This document shows, in pieces, positions 23,416 through 34,954 of a stretch of DNA of 64,000 nt (position 1 is the stretch's first letter; the number at the start of each line of letters is the position of its first letter). The notes under the pieces are model-generated. The model worked only from the letters and a program-made list of their open reading frames with translations, ran no database searches and was not told where the DNA came from. Made by a program: the position numbers and the translations under genes. The stretch spans positions 434,001 through 498,000 of the forward strand of contig JAHRBS010000003.1 of NCBI GenBank assembly GCA_024305745.1. The letters are read 5' to 3'. Origin of the DNA: Polyporus tsugae (lineage: Eukaryota > Basidiomycota > Agaricomycetes > Polyporales > Polyporaceae).

Positions 23416-25492
23416 ATTGCGACATCGTGGAAGTCTGTTAACGTGTTCCTGGTCACGTGAGTGAACCAGGTCTATCCTGCAGTAATGGCGAGTCCATGTA
23501 AACGGTGCCATCAAAACGTGGAGCATACTGTATTTGGGAAATTCATCATTAGGACCCTTGGCACTCGCAATCGGACAACTGGGCCGTCCACCGGTTTGGC
23601 GAGTTTCAGCATCATGTCATGAATGCCACAGTACTTACAGCTTTCCACTCTGCGAGGAGCAGCTTTCCACGAGTCCGAAGGCCGACCACATCCACTGGTA
23701 CATCAGTCACCGCGCAGTGGGAAGAGCAGGTGTGCTCCAGATTCTAGTAGTAGTAAGTAATACCCGCCACCGCTGCCAAACTCGTTATACCAAATGGTAG
23801 AAGAACAATTGAGGGGCTGCCACCTCAGTTAATTTACTGGTGGGTACATGTCTGGGATCTGTACAGACTCAGATTCCCTTCGCTCGTACCGGTACTAAAC
23901 CTAGCACGGTCCTAAAGGACAGTGGTCACACAGCGCGCGAGAGCGGGCGATAGCCCGCTCTCGCGCGCTGTGTGGCATCATCCCGGGACCGATAGACATA
24001 ATTTCCGGCCTTTTTTTCAAGGCATCACCCTATTCAAGACAATATACTCAGGCGGGACCAGGTTTGCCCGGAGGGCCTATGTCTATAATATCACTACTTT
24101 CTTATCCTCCCTCTGCCACCGCGTCCGGAGTTGCGGCGGCGTTGCGATAGAGACTATTCAACATTCTGTTAAACTCGAGCAGACATTTCAAGCCTGGCAG
24201 GACTGGGGTGCTCCGTCCGTGACATAGAAGCAGAGGTGAGTACTGTATCAACTTCTCTGGATCGACAGCGCAGATAAGTATGTGGTATATCGGCTAGCCA
24301 ACGGGGTCTGCGATCACAATCTGCAAGGCGCAAACGCCGCGGCGGAAGTGCATTGACAGCGTGAAAGACAGCTGTTACGTATGTGCCCGCGGTTGTCGGC
24401 CGTGGCTTCGACCACTCATCTTCATCAACGGCATTTTTGGTCGTACAGTATCTGACTTCGGAGGTACGGTGTGGTGGTGTTTCGAGCCTCATAGTCGCGC
24501 TCGAGTGGGCGTTGACAAGCATGAGAGCCGATTTTCTGGGTGAAGACGTCAACAACCTTTCAAGTCAATTTCAGGTCTGAGCGTCTTTTAAGCGAGGCGC
24601 AGTGCGGAAAATCGCTTCGGGAAACTGCGATCGCCAACTTCGGAACACCAATCATGGGCCACTTCATACAAAGCACGCATCTCAATCCATCTCTAGGAAC
24701 ACGATTTCTTCAGCATATTCGCATTTAACTACCACAACTAGCTACACTCTATCAACATGGTGAGCACAACCTATTGCTTTCGGCGCCGCGTTTCGGTCGT
24801 TTCAGTGTTTCTCCACAGCCTTCATCCGAACACATCGATATCTCAGCCTGGTTGGAGTGGCCCGACGCACGGGGATCCGGTTCCATCTGTCAAAGTGTGA
24901 ATCTGCCAGGCACCTCGGATGCCAAGGGCGCGTTTCAACATCATTTCGATGAGCTTCGTGGCGAAAACGGCATGGCACACGCATAACCCGTTCCTGTTTA
25001 AATTTCCCGTACAGTGTGGGAGGGATTATTCAACCCGGGCAACGCTATCGGCGCAGACAGACACAAAGCACCCACTGGACTGGCCCATGGGACCCACATA
25101 TCTGCGCCCGGGGCTGTCCATGACTCCACCTGTGTGCAGGGGCAGCCTGGTATCAATTCACCGGTGCAAGGTGCAAAGTGCAGGGTTAAGTATACCGTGG
25201 CAGGCAGGCTCACCACACGCCCGTAACTTGATGAGCAAATTTCCTGATCTCGGTGAGATCATTGGTAACGTTTCTGATACATACACTATCACCCCGCCGG
25301 TTGTGCAACGTCCCGGCGGCGTGACGCTGATAGTACTGGGGCTTCCCTTTCGTTTTGCGCTGATAGGACTCCTCAGGTTCCGCAGTTTGGCGCTGTAAAC
25401 GAGGTAATATAAGGCTGATCGAGCACCGTTGGCGACCTGTATACGGCCTCGCCACTGGCATTACCGTACTCAGTGGCAGTGTCGCCGACAAA
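23416..25492. other. Gene-poor region with perfect palindrome
   Basis: No supported gene. It holds the 22-bp palindrome at 23927-23974. At 24757 an ATG directly followed by GTGAGC, preceded by a CAACTA-rich leader, looks like the start of a gene whose first intron follows the start codon, but no coding continuation could be found. Confidence 0.4.
23927..23974. repeat. Perfect inverted repeat, 22-bp arms, 4-nt loop
   Basis: The left arm 23927-23948 (CACACAGCGCGCGAGAGCGG plus GC) and right arm 23953-23974 are exact reverse complements around the loop GATA. The arms are very G+C rich and contain an alternating CGCGCG core, so a stable hairpin or cruciform is expected. Confidence 0.95.
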
Positions 25493-27302
25493 ATGCCAAC
25501 CGCCACCATAACCGAGACGGGCCTTCGGAACGTGTACGTGTCAATCGGACTGTCCATCTTGCATGCGCATGTACCTAACGTTCAAACCACTCCCCTCGCT
25601 ATACAGCTTCACGAATGTCGACTTCATCGGTGCCGCGGTCTCGAGTGAGTGTCGATTGATGCAACTGCGATGATGTTAGTATGGGTTGATCAACATGACA
25701 CACAGCGATGCTCGCGTACGAGTACTTCGTCACCCTTGATGACGAGGTCAAGTACTTCTGGAAACGGCGGTCGCTGGGTCCGTCGGCGCTGTTCTACATG
25801 AACAGATACCTCAACCTTGTGCTCAGCATCTACCAGCTGATTGTCCTCAACCCCGCCTACCACCGATCTCCTGAGGTAGGTCGGCTCTCCATCATGTTAC
25901 TATTCTGTATTTGCTGATCCCGGGTTGACCCGTCAAAGTAGAGGTTCGCAAATTGCATCGTGGGTTTATATCGATGGGGTGTCTCATGCGCTAGTATCTA
26001 GATGTATGGGTGAGATGCCTGCGTTGTTTGTGCTCGAGGTGCTCGGGTCCTTCCCTTGGGGCGGTGAGTCCGACTTTGCCGGCTTTATCTTCGCAGTTGG
26101 CTTACAGCTCCCACCCTGTAGCCTTTTCTGCATTGCGCGCATACGCGCTCAGTAGGAATATGCCCTTGTCCATCCTTATATTCCTGCTCTCGATGGTGCC
26201 CATTGCGGTGAACTTTGTGAGTCCATCGTCCGCTGTCAGTCACCATGCACAGCACCTCATACCTTCCGCATTACGCTATAGGTGTGCTTCAAATACGGAC
26301 TTGGGGGCTACACCGTGCCTATCGTCAGCTGTGTCGGCTACAACAGAATTCCAGTGGATTTATCACGAAAGTACGGCTGAGCTTACCATCTTCTCTGACT
26401 TAAACCTGACGTACTTATTTGTAGATGTTCGTATCATTCCTGCGTTCGCGTTATCTGTGCTGACCTGAGTTGCTCGCACTAGTCACCATCCTAGCCCGAA
26501 TATCCGTTATTCTCACGGACCTACTTCTCGTTATCATCACATGGATGCGTCTGTTCAAGCAGCGAAAGTTGGGTTTGCGCGGCGGTTCAAGAGAGTTCAC
26601 GCTCACGGACGTTTTGCTCCGCGACGGTCAGTCGGACACAGTTGTTAACCTTATAGATCTAGAGTTATCTGACTTTAAGACTTCAGGGACCATATACTTC
26701 TTGTACGTCACATTCCTCGCGCCCGAGGATCGCTGAGACGATCAGCGGATATGCAGGATCATGCTCCTCCTCAACTGCCTGCACATCGCCTTTACAGTCG
26801 TTTCGGTGGGTTCTGTTTACCTCACGTTCGACGCACATTCCTGAACATAAAGCCTGAACTCGAACACGCACAGATATTCATCGTCTCATCGCTGCAACAC
26901 CTGAGCTCTATCAGCATCTTCGTCACACCGTAAGTCTGCTGCCCGTCTATCTAGAGCTCTCAAACCGTCCTGACTCTCAGATCACGCGAAACGGGCAGAC
27001 TCACCGCGATCCTCGTATCGCGCTTCATGATCCACCTCCAGGCCGCAGACAGCCAGTCCCCCCGCCACGACGGCTTCGGGACCGACATGCAGGCGTCGCG
27101 GACCGACGTCGACACGCGCATGACCTCGGTCATCTTTGAGAGCGTGATCGGCTCGCTCCGGTGCGAGCTCGAGCCAGGGGACCTGGTGGGCTCGAAGGGC
27201 GCAAGCGGCCCAGAGGAATACACTTTCGGAGAGAGAGCCGAGACGTCTACGGAGGATGCGCCGTGCGGTCCAGGCTCGGGTGACGTTGAAGGATGCGCAT
27301 GA
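25493..27302 (+). CDS. DUF6533 membrane protein, copy 2
   Basis: Thirteen exons: 25493-25533, 25607-25644, 25706-25875, 25944-25963, 26002-26063, 26122-26216, 26282-26370, 26425-26426, 26483-26626, 26687-26702, 26757-26805, 26874-26929 and 26981-27302; all phases agree; 367 residues. DUF6533 signature: LAYEYFVTLDDEVKYFWK and LFYMNRYLNL. Further landmarks are AFSALRAYALSRNMPL, VCFKYGLGGYTVPIVSC, LLLVIITWMRLFKQ and TAILVSRFMIHLQAAD, alternating hydrophobic helices of a multi-pass protein of unknown function. The C-terminal tail is acidic and probably cytosolic. The 20-nt exon 4 and the 38-nt intron after it are the least certain part. It is closely related in DNA sequence to the copy at 37804, including flanks, so the two arose by segmental duplication. 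Confidence 0.82.
26425..26426 (+). other. Two-nucleotide micro-exon (AT) of DUF6533 copy 2
   Basis: AT lies between the acceptor TTTGTAG and a GTTCGT donor. Both flanking introns have CTGAC branch sites. It completes a Lys codon and begins a Phe codon, and restores the frame between the 89-nt and 144-nt exons. Confidence 0.65.
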
Positions 27303-27969
27303 GTGTTTTGTCGCTCGACGGCTCGGCGGATGCCAGTGGCCAGGTTGTGTAATGTTATTCAAGTTGGATTGGAACGGGAAAGGACGATCGGCTTCTACTG
27401 CTTGGGCCGGGGAATATCGTTGTACTAATCTCTGGGACTGTAAAAGTATTGGTAGCTCATAGATCTGTACGGTTATCAGTTTACATAGACGCACTGGAGG
27501 CGGAACGTGGTCAGGCATCAATATGTTGGCGCCGCGACCAACCGTGTCGGCGCTTCACTCGACACATCGCTCAAGCTTGTATGCGCCGTTGCATCATACC
27601 ATCATCCACCCCACATAACGTCCCCGCCCTTGGACCTCCTACTTACCCTTCGCCCAGGCACAGGTCAATTTTTTAGAGTTTACTACCGAAGAACTGCATC
27701 GATCAAGTACTCACAGGCCTAGGGCAGAAAGATCGACGGCGCCAGAACGGACGGTAAAGTTCGCCTTATGTCCGTCTCGCACACACGTCGCACTGACAGT
27801 CTGGGTCCGCGCCAGCGATACGCCTTGCAGTCTTATCGGCGAGTCATCCACCTCGGAAACCCAAGGCTGGCACCCCGCACCCAGGATCTGTTTGGATAGC
27901 CTTCAGCCTTCAAGCTTCAGCGTTATCACCCCAATCCGAGTCCAACAATAATAGAGAGAGCGTCATAGG
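27303..27969. other. Intergenic
   Basis: 3' flank of DUF6533 copy 2 (parts recur 3' of the copy ending at 39616) and 5' flank of naa10. No gene seen. Confidence 0.4.
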
Positions 27970-28877
27970 ATGCTGAACATCCGCCCCGCTCGGGTGCGTT
28001 GCCCATGAGAGCCTCCTATATGCGTATCCGAACCTGACCTATCTTCGTATATGCGCATATGTGCCCCTCTCCGGACTCGGCTCGGAATCCGCCCATGGGT
28101 ATACACATACACATATCACAGGTGGAAGACCTCACGGCAATGCAGGCTTGCAATCTGCAAAACCTGCCCGAGAACTACACAATGCGCTACTGTACGCCCA
28201 GGGGCTCGACCCCGATCTCAGAAGTCAGGAAAGCCTAGTCTGATAGTGATCGTGGCGAAACGCAGATCTCTTCTATCTCCTCTCGCACCCACAGCTCTCT
28301 TACGTGGCGGAGGAGGGCGGGCGGATCGTCGGATACATCCTCGCCAGAATGTGAGTGTTTCGCCTCTCCCGCGACCACGCTCCGAGCTCCGAGTTGCCGT
28401 TATGATCAAGTTATGGCGCCACGGATGCTAATGGCCGCGCGATTTTTGTTTTGAATACGATTGCTAGGGACGAGGACGGGGGCGACGAAGAGGAGCCGCA
28501 CGGGCACGTCGTCTCCATTTCTGTTCTGCGCTCGTACCGCCGGCTCGGGCTCGCGAAGCGGCTCATGATCCAGTCCCGTACGTCAAGCGGTGTCCACCTC
28601 TAACGTGTGTCTGACGGAGAGAGCAGAACAGGCAATGGCGAGCATGTACAACGCTTCCTATGTGATGCTGCACGTCCGGAAGTCGAACCGCGCAGCGATC
28701 GGACTGTACCGAGACACGCTTGGCTTCCTGGTGCACGAGACCGAGAAGAGCTACTGTGCGTGTTCGCTGCCCTTTTGCTGCGTCTGGCCACCCTCCTGAC
28801 TGCCACGGTGCTTTGCAGATGCGGATGGGGAGGATGCGTATGTGATGCGGTGCACGCTGAAGAAGGACGCGATGTGA
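27970..28877 (+). CDS. naa10: N-alpha-acetyltransferase catalytic subunit (NatA, Naa10/Ard1)
   Basis: Exons 27970-27993, 28122-28191, 28266-28350, 28468-28577, 28627-28755 and 28819-28877; 158 residues. The protein follows the Naa10 pattern throughout: MLNIRPARVEDLTAMQACNL, LPENYTMRYY, HPQLSYVAEEGGRIVGYILA, the GNAT acetyl-CoA binding loop RRLGLAKRLM (R/Q-x-x-G-x-A), NASYVMLHVRKSNRAAIGLY and YYADGEDAYVMRCTL. Naa10 forms the ribosome-associated NatA complex with Naa15 and transfers acetyl from acetyl-CoA to the alpha-amino group of nascent chains after Met removal (Ser, Ala, Thr and similar N-termini). It lacks the long acidic tail of animal Naa10. It is a conserved single-copy gene and a good anchor for synteny. 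The first exon encodes only eight residues. Confidence 0.96.
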
Positions 28878-29598
28878 GAGATGAATACGTGTGGTGGGAA
28901 GGAGAGTCCTCAAATGGGGCGACGGCTGATTTGGGTCTCGGCCGGTCTTCGTCACGGTGAAGCCGCAAGCGTGTAGTCAGTCGCGTATGCCGCTCTTGTG
29001 CCGTCAAGGCAACACCACCGGCCGAGCACGCTGCGCAGTACTACTGTAGTGGCACGAGCCAGTGAGTAAGGGCGACGGAGGTGGCTGGTGGGGAAAGGGG
29101 AATAAACGGCGAAACAGGAATCTCGACTCTTCGTTGGGCATGGGCTGTGACGTCCCCGTTGCAGTCTCAGGCGACGCAACCAGCCGCAAGAAGTGGAAAG
29201 GCTGGCGGGGAATGGCCGGCAGTGATCTGGCCAGGCGGGAGATCTGCAGTCTTAGTCTAGGATTTCAAGTTGCTTGCAATTGCTCGGCGGGGGACGGGCG
29301 GCGTAAGGGACGAGAATGACGTCACGGTGATAGCCGGCGTCAGGGAGCGCCCGAGGGGTAAGTATAGGGAGGGCCGAGTATAGTAACCGGACTATCATCC
29401 TCTCACACTGCGCTCTTTCTCACCTTCCTCGCCGTCTTCTCCCTCCCGCTCACAGTTCACCCTAACTGCCATCAGCCATCTGCGCTGGGCCCGGGCTGGT
29501 CGCCCTCTTTATCTTCTGCCTCATTGTCTGCTTTCTGCCGTGGTCGTCTCGGTCCTGGTCTCTGCTGCCGAGCGCGGTGCTGAGCGGAGCACGCGTCT
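28878..29598. other. Intergenic, promoter of the histidine kinase
   Basis: No gene. A pyrimidine-rich stretch (about 29395-29465, CTCTCACACTG and TTTCTCACCTTCCTC) just upstream of the first ATG is typical of fungal transcription start regions. A TATA-like AGTATAGTAA lies near 29378. Confidence 0.4.
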
Positions 29599-32500
29599 AT
29601 GCATTTTCGCTCCGGGAACTCTTTCGCCTCCTGGGCCCCCAGTGCGACATCGACCAAGCGCGATGATATGACACCCTCCGACATGGTCCCAGAGAAGACT
29701 CGGCCTACCATCCATCTCCCGTCCGACGGCCTCCCGCCCCCGGTCTCCTTCTCGTCAGACATCAGCTCCCCCGGCCGACGCTCGCGTCACAAGAAGACCG
29801 CTCGCGTCTCCGCAGGACTCCGCGTCCACTGGGACCGCTTCGTGCGCAAGCTCGGATCTGGCACCTCGCCCTCGAGCTCGTCCAACCTGGACGACAGCGT
29901 CGGCGAGAGCTCGGGCTATCCTCGCTCGCGCACAGGGGTTCTCGTCGGGGAGGCGCAGCTGCAGGACGAGAGGGTAGACGAGGTCGTCGTTGACCGCGAG
30001 TGGTCCGACGAGATCAAGAGCAGCTCGGTCACCCACTCGGAGCACGCCGGGTCTCCGGAAAAGTCGGGCAGCAATCCTCTCGGCGGGACGAACACCGACC
30101 GCGACTCGTTCGCGATCCATCCGGAGGGCTTTTGGGGGTCGTCCAGGGTGCTGATATTCCTCCGGTGGAGGATGTGGCCTGCCTCGTACGGGTTTTTCAG
30201 CACGAGGTTCCTCGACGAGAAGTCGGAGATGCATTATAACAAGGAGAACTGGTTTTTGCGAAAGGCGAGTTTTCATTTCCGTTCGGGTGTGTCAAGCGGT
30301 TGTGAGCATCGCGCTTGGTGGGGCTGTTGTCAGCGGTGAGTATCTTGAACGTCTGAACGCAGTGGCCCCACGTGTGTTACCCCCGGCCCCAGCCATGAAA
30401 CCCTATCGAATCGCCCATATACGTTCCTGGCCTTACCAATAAGAAACACTGTCTTCCCCTCCACCCCGGGCATGCAGGGCTGTTGGGAACGCTCCTGTAG
30501 CGTCTTATGCTTCTCAAGTAACTCTCCTACCTTGTTTTCTCTCTTCGGAGCTCAGAGAATTCGAGAGGAGCGCTTCAGTGCTTCATAATCCCGGGTCTCC
30601 ATGGTCTCGCCGTGTCGGGGGACGCATACAACTTTCTATCTCAATGTTCCTGAGCTGTGCCGTAGCCGATCGCTTCATATCCGTATGCTTCCTCATGTCT
30701 CGTGTAACTGGCGTACTCACTGCATGTCATGCGGTCAACAGAATCTTGCTCTATGGTCTTCGGCCTTTCTCATCGTGAACTGGGCGTTCGGCATTGGGTT
30801 CATACAACGCCCTGTGCTTCTCGCGGACCAGATCTTCCTTTATGGTATCGCGCCTGCGTTGAGTTTCATTATCTCTCCCATGGTCATCTACGATTGGCCG
30901 CGGGACCGGAGCGTAATCTACCAGGTGGTGCTTGTCATTTCCGTCTGGATATGGTCTACGTACCAGATCATCTTCATGTAAGTACCTTGATGCTTTCAAA
31001 TGGCGACTATTGACACATCTTCTCTGCAGATATTTGTGTGGCCAGTACAACATGGCCCATTCTTTCTTTAGCTGTCACGGAAAGGACTATCTAACGTTGT
31101 TCTAGTAAGCGACGCGTCGCGGCTGTGGATCTATGCGTGACGCTGACGGACGTCATGGTAGCTATACGTCGGCCTTGCAAACCATCGCCCTCTTCGGCTT
31201 GAAACTGCATAGGTTTCCTGCAATGATCGGCGCCATTGTGTTCTTCGTATTGTAAGTCGCTGTCCACTTGGTCCCAGCAGCCAACGTTTCTGACGGTGTT
31301 CCAGGGCATGCGCGCTTGTCGTCCCCGACCGGCCATCGTTTGTGCGGAGTATGTCATCGTCGCAATCAGCGCGGCATGTCTGATTGCTGACCTTCTCGCT
31401 CCGCATCTGCAGGTCTGGTGAACTTCCTCTTTTTCCAAGGCTTCCTGCTTTACATCCACTATATGCGTGAAAACGTCAGTGCATCTTGGCATGTGGAACA
31501 CGCGCCATTCGACAGCTTACGCGATTGAACAGGCGGAGAGGCGATTATACACACTACGCGATCAACTTAAGGTACAGTTCCGCGCAACGCAGAAGGCGCA
31601 GGTCAACGAACGCAAAGCCTCGGACTCGAAACGCCGGCTCACGTCGTACGTCTTCCACGAGGTGCGGGTGCCTCTGAACACTGCGCGTACGTGTTTCCTC
31701 CTTTTTTTGCAGATGTGCCACGATAAATGACCATATGCGCACCATTCTGCAGTCTTGGCGGTGCAGAACATGCAAGCCTCTGGTGCAGTGACGCAGGACA
31801 TCGAGTTCAAGGCGCTCGAGGGCAGCCTGAGCATGATGTCCAAGGTTCTCAATGACGTCCTCGATTTGTGCGTGTATCTCTCCTCAATTTCCACACGCTT
31901 CGGGCGCTGAGGATGAGATTTTCAGTAACCGAATGGATAGTGGGCGGTTCGAGTCGGTGCTGAAGCCGTACAAGTTCCACCAGGTCATGCGGTCGCTCTT
32001 CGTCCCGCTGAGGATGGCGACGGACGCACGCCGGCTGGAATTCGTCACGGACCTCGATCACGCCATCGACGACGTGAGTACCCGTCTCCTCTATTTGAGT
32101 CTCTGGGATGGCGGGCTGATTGGTGCACATGATGACGCAACACAGGTCGCGCGGAGAGCATTGTACGAGACGATGGCCGAGCCCGAGGACGAGATTGCAT
32201 CGAAGCTAAGGGAACATCCGGACGAGTACGGCATCGTCGTGGGCGACGAGACGCGGCTGAGGCAGATCATTACGAACTTGGCGAGGTGTGTCCCCTTCTC
32301 CCATATTCTGGCCAGCTATATGCGCGGTTTTAACTGGAGGTGCGCGCGTGCAGTAATGCGTGCAAATTCACGCCGACGGGCGGGAAGCTCACGATCACGA
32401 CCAGGCTCGTCATCCCCGAACTATATTCGGCCGCGGACGATGAGGGCGACGTTCCAGACGAAGCGGATCCGAATGCGGGTGGAAAGGTAGACGTGGGTGT

Positions 32501-34180
32501 CGTGGAGGGTAATGACGAGCAAGAGAAGGGCGGCGAGCAAGAGAAGGGCGGCGAGCAACGACCGAGTCTCGTGCACGGCGCAGATGTGCACAGGCTGAGC
32601 AAGTCGCACCTGACGCAGCACAATGTCATGCACGCGAAGCCGGCGCCGCCCCTGGAGTGGATTGTGGTGCGGATCGAGGTGACGGATACGGGGTGTGGGA
32701 TACGGCCGAAGGATATGGTGCAAAGCAAGCTGTTCTGTGAGTACCTGGGTCGATTATTAGTGTATGAGACTATTGACTCAATGGATGACAGCTGCGTTCA
32801 ACCAGACCGAGCAGGGGCGACTGCAGGGCGGTAAGGGTACCGGACTTGGCCTCGCGCTCGTGAGGCAGATCGTTAAGCTTAGCGGCGGACGTCTCGGCGT
32901 GCAGTCCATGGTCGGGGAGGGGTCTACGTTCTGGGTCGAGCTTCGTGAGTCAACTTGGCACCGTCTTCCGACCGCATTCATTGATCATGTTCTGTAGCTC
33001 TGGGTGTTGGATGCAAGGCCATTCCGGCACTCACCTCGCCAACAGACCTTGACGAGGACGAGTACGGTAGCCTTAGACAGGCAGTGTACACGGGCACGAA
33101 GGATCCCAACGTGCCTAAGGTAAGGATTGTAGGTCGGGACGGACAGCATTATGTCCGCTCATCCCTCCATTTCAACCAGTCCTACTCCTCGTCGGCACTG
33201 CATGGTATCATGGAGCAGGGTGCGCATACTCTCACCTTCTGCTCGTCTGCTAGCGCGCGCACTCATGCTGATCACGACACACACCCAGCGGGAATGGTGG
33301 AGATCTCCACGAACCCTACGGAGGGACCGCCGACCCGAACGATCGGCGACCCATCAACAGGCACAGGGCCGCAGAATCTCAATACGGATGACTCGCCGCC
33401 TCATCCGGAGCGTCCGGCATCGACCGTCCAGAGTTCCTCGGATTCGGCCCGTGACCTCCGTTTAACACACCTCCCGAAGCGACATACATTCACGATAGAC
33501 GGCTCCTTCGTCTCGTCGGGGCCTTCTGTCGGGACGGGGAACTCGCAAACCGGCCTGGTGGCCCCGTCGAATCTGGGCCCCGGGACGAGTGTGCAGGGGG
33601 AGACGAAACTTAACGTCCTTGTGGTCGACGACGATCCCCTGACGCGGAAGCTCATGAGCCGGATGCTCACCCGACTTGGCTGCCAGGTCATGACCGCGGA
33701 GAATGGGGAAGTCGCGCTCGAGCTCATCTTGCACGGCGCGCCGCAGGGCCAGACGCCAACGTCGGAAGACACGGGCTCGGGCGGCTTGTCGCTAGACGGC
33801 GTGGGGTCGACGTCGACGAACTTGTTGGGCGAAGGCGAGTGCCGATATGCGGTGGTGTTCTTGGACAACCAGATGCCGGTGCTGTCCGGGCTGGAGGCGG
33901 TAGGGAAGCTGCGGGCGCTGAACAGGAGAGACTTCGTGGTTGGGGTGACGGGGAACGCGCTATTGAGCGACCAGCAGGAGTACTTGGAGGCTGGTGTGGA
34001 TCAGTACGTGTTCCAAGTGCCAGAGGGGAAAGGCGAATACTGACGAATTGCCTTGGCTGCAGCGTACTTACAAAACCCGTGCTCGAAAAGAGTCTCAAAA
34101 CCATGCTCGCGATCGCTGAGGACCGTCGAAAACGACGGCCACCGACACCCGAGCCAAGCACCATGCCTACAGCGTCATAG
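29599..34180 (+). CDS. Transmembrane hybrid histidine kinase (HK plus receiver)
   Basis: Exons 29599-30264, 30742-30977, 31030-31104, 31162-31251, 31305-31348, 31413-31474, 31533-31686, 31753-31867, 31926-32073, 32146-32285, 32354-32736, 32792-32944, 32998-34003 and 34063-34180; up to 1129 residues. A Ser-rich cytosolic N-terminus leads to EMHYNKENWFLRK and about six hydrophobic helices (NWAFGIGFIQRPVLLADQ, SPMVIYDWPRDRSVIYQV and others), a coiled linker, then the H box SYVFHEVRVPLNTA (His about residue 433). The N box is RLRQIITNLASNACKF, G1 is DTGCGI and G2 is GTGLGLALVRQIVKLSGG. The receiver starts at KLNVLVVDDDPLTRKLM, with phospho-acceptor Asp in VFLDNQMPV and Lys in VLTKPVLEKS. It should autophosphorylate and pass phosphate His to Asp, then to a phosphotransfer protein of the HOG-type pathway. 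The stimulus is unknown. The first intron is long (477 nt) and starts with GC. Two 3n-length segments in exon 13 look like optional introns. Met at 29668 is an alternative start. Confidence 0.92.
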
Positions 34181-34954
34181 CATTGGCGCCGTTTGCTTCG
34201 ATGCTCTGTTTCATCCGTCCCGCCGATGCCTCAGCTGTCATACGTTCCGCCATTTCTCAGGTTTTAGTGATGTTTTCTTTGGTCGTCTACTCTCGTCTAC
34301 TCTCCTCTCTTCCACCCTCAAGCTCATGTCCTGTACATCATCCCCCATGTCCAAAGTTGACGCTCTATATCTTTATCTACACCATACCTACCCTATGACA
34401 TCCATAACCTCTCCTGTTTCACAAACCCCTCACGCATCAGATATCATATCACCCCCCTGTCCTGTATCGTGTTTCGTGCTCTCCATATCCGCTTTCGGCC
34501 CATATGCCTCGGCTCTTCCTCCGCCTCCTTTTCACGTCGAACACACACGCATTCACGTCCTTTCGTCACGTCTCTCGAAACCACGATACCCCGTACACAC
34601 ACACCATATACGGTCCCCATATGTCCGGTCATTGCTCGCATTTTATCTCCCTCCATCTGCTTGTTTTGTCCTGGGTTCGGGTTCGGTTGTCAGCCTTTTT
34701 CGATCGTGTACACGCTTTGCGATGGTCATTGTATTTCAACCTCAAATGGATATGGACCCCCCTTTCTCTTACTTGGCCTGCCGTCACCATGTTTGGCATT
34801 CCTGCGAATAGGCCTGGACTCTGCAAAATACCTTGTCCGTCATTCTACCCTACAGCATCGCTCTTGGGATATGTGGCAAGCGTATTCGGGGTGGCTGTAT
34901 CATGTATGCAAGTCAGGGACAAGCAAACATCGGCTTCTGAGATACTCTAAATAT
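34181..34954. other. Convergent 3' spacer
   Basis: C/T- and A-rich sequence between the 3' ends of the histidine kinase (plus) and the DUF1275 gene (minus). Open frames here are low-complexity (Ser, His, Pro) and I see no gene. Confidence 0.4.

Noticed and set aside
23927..23974. Palindrome as a transcription terminator or Helitron 3' end
   Set aside because: Fungal genes do not use such terminators, and no CTRR motif follows within 12 bases; kept only as a repeat.
24757..24765. ATG followed directly by a GTGAGC donor with a leader-like CAACTA region
   Set aside because: No downstream exon could be joined to it in frame.
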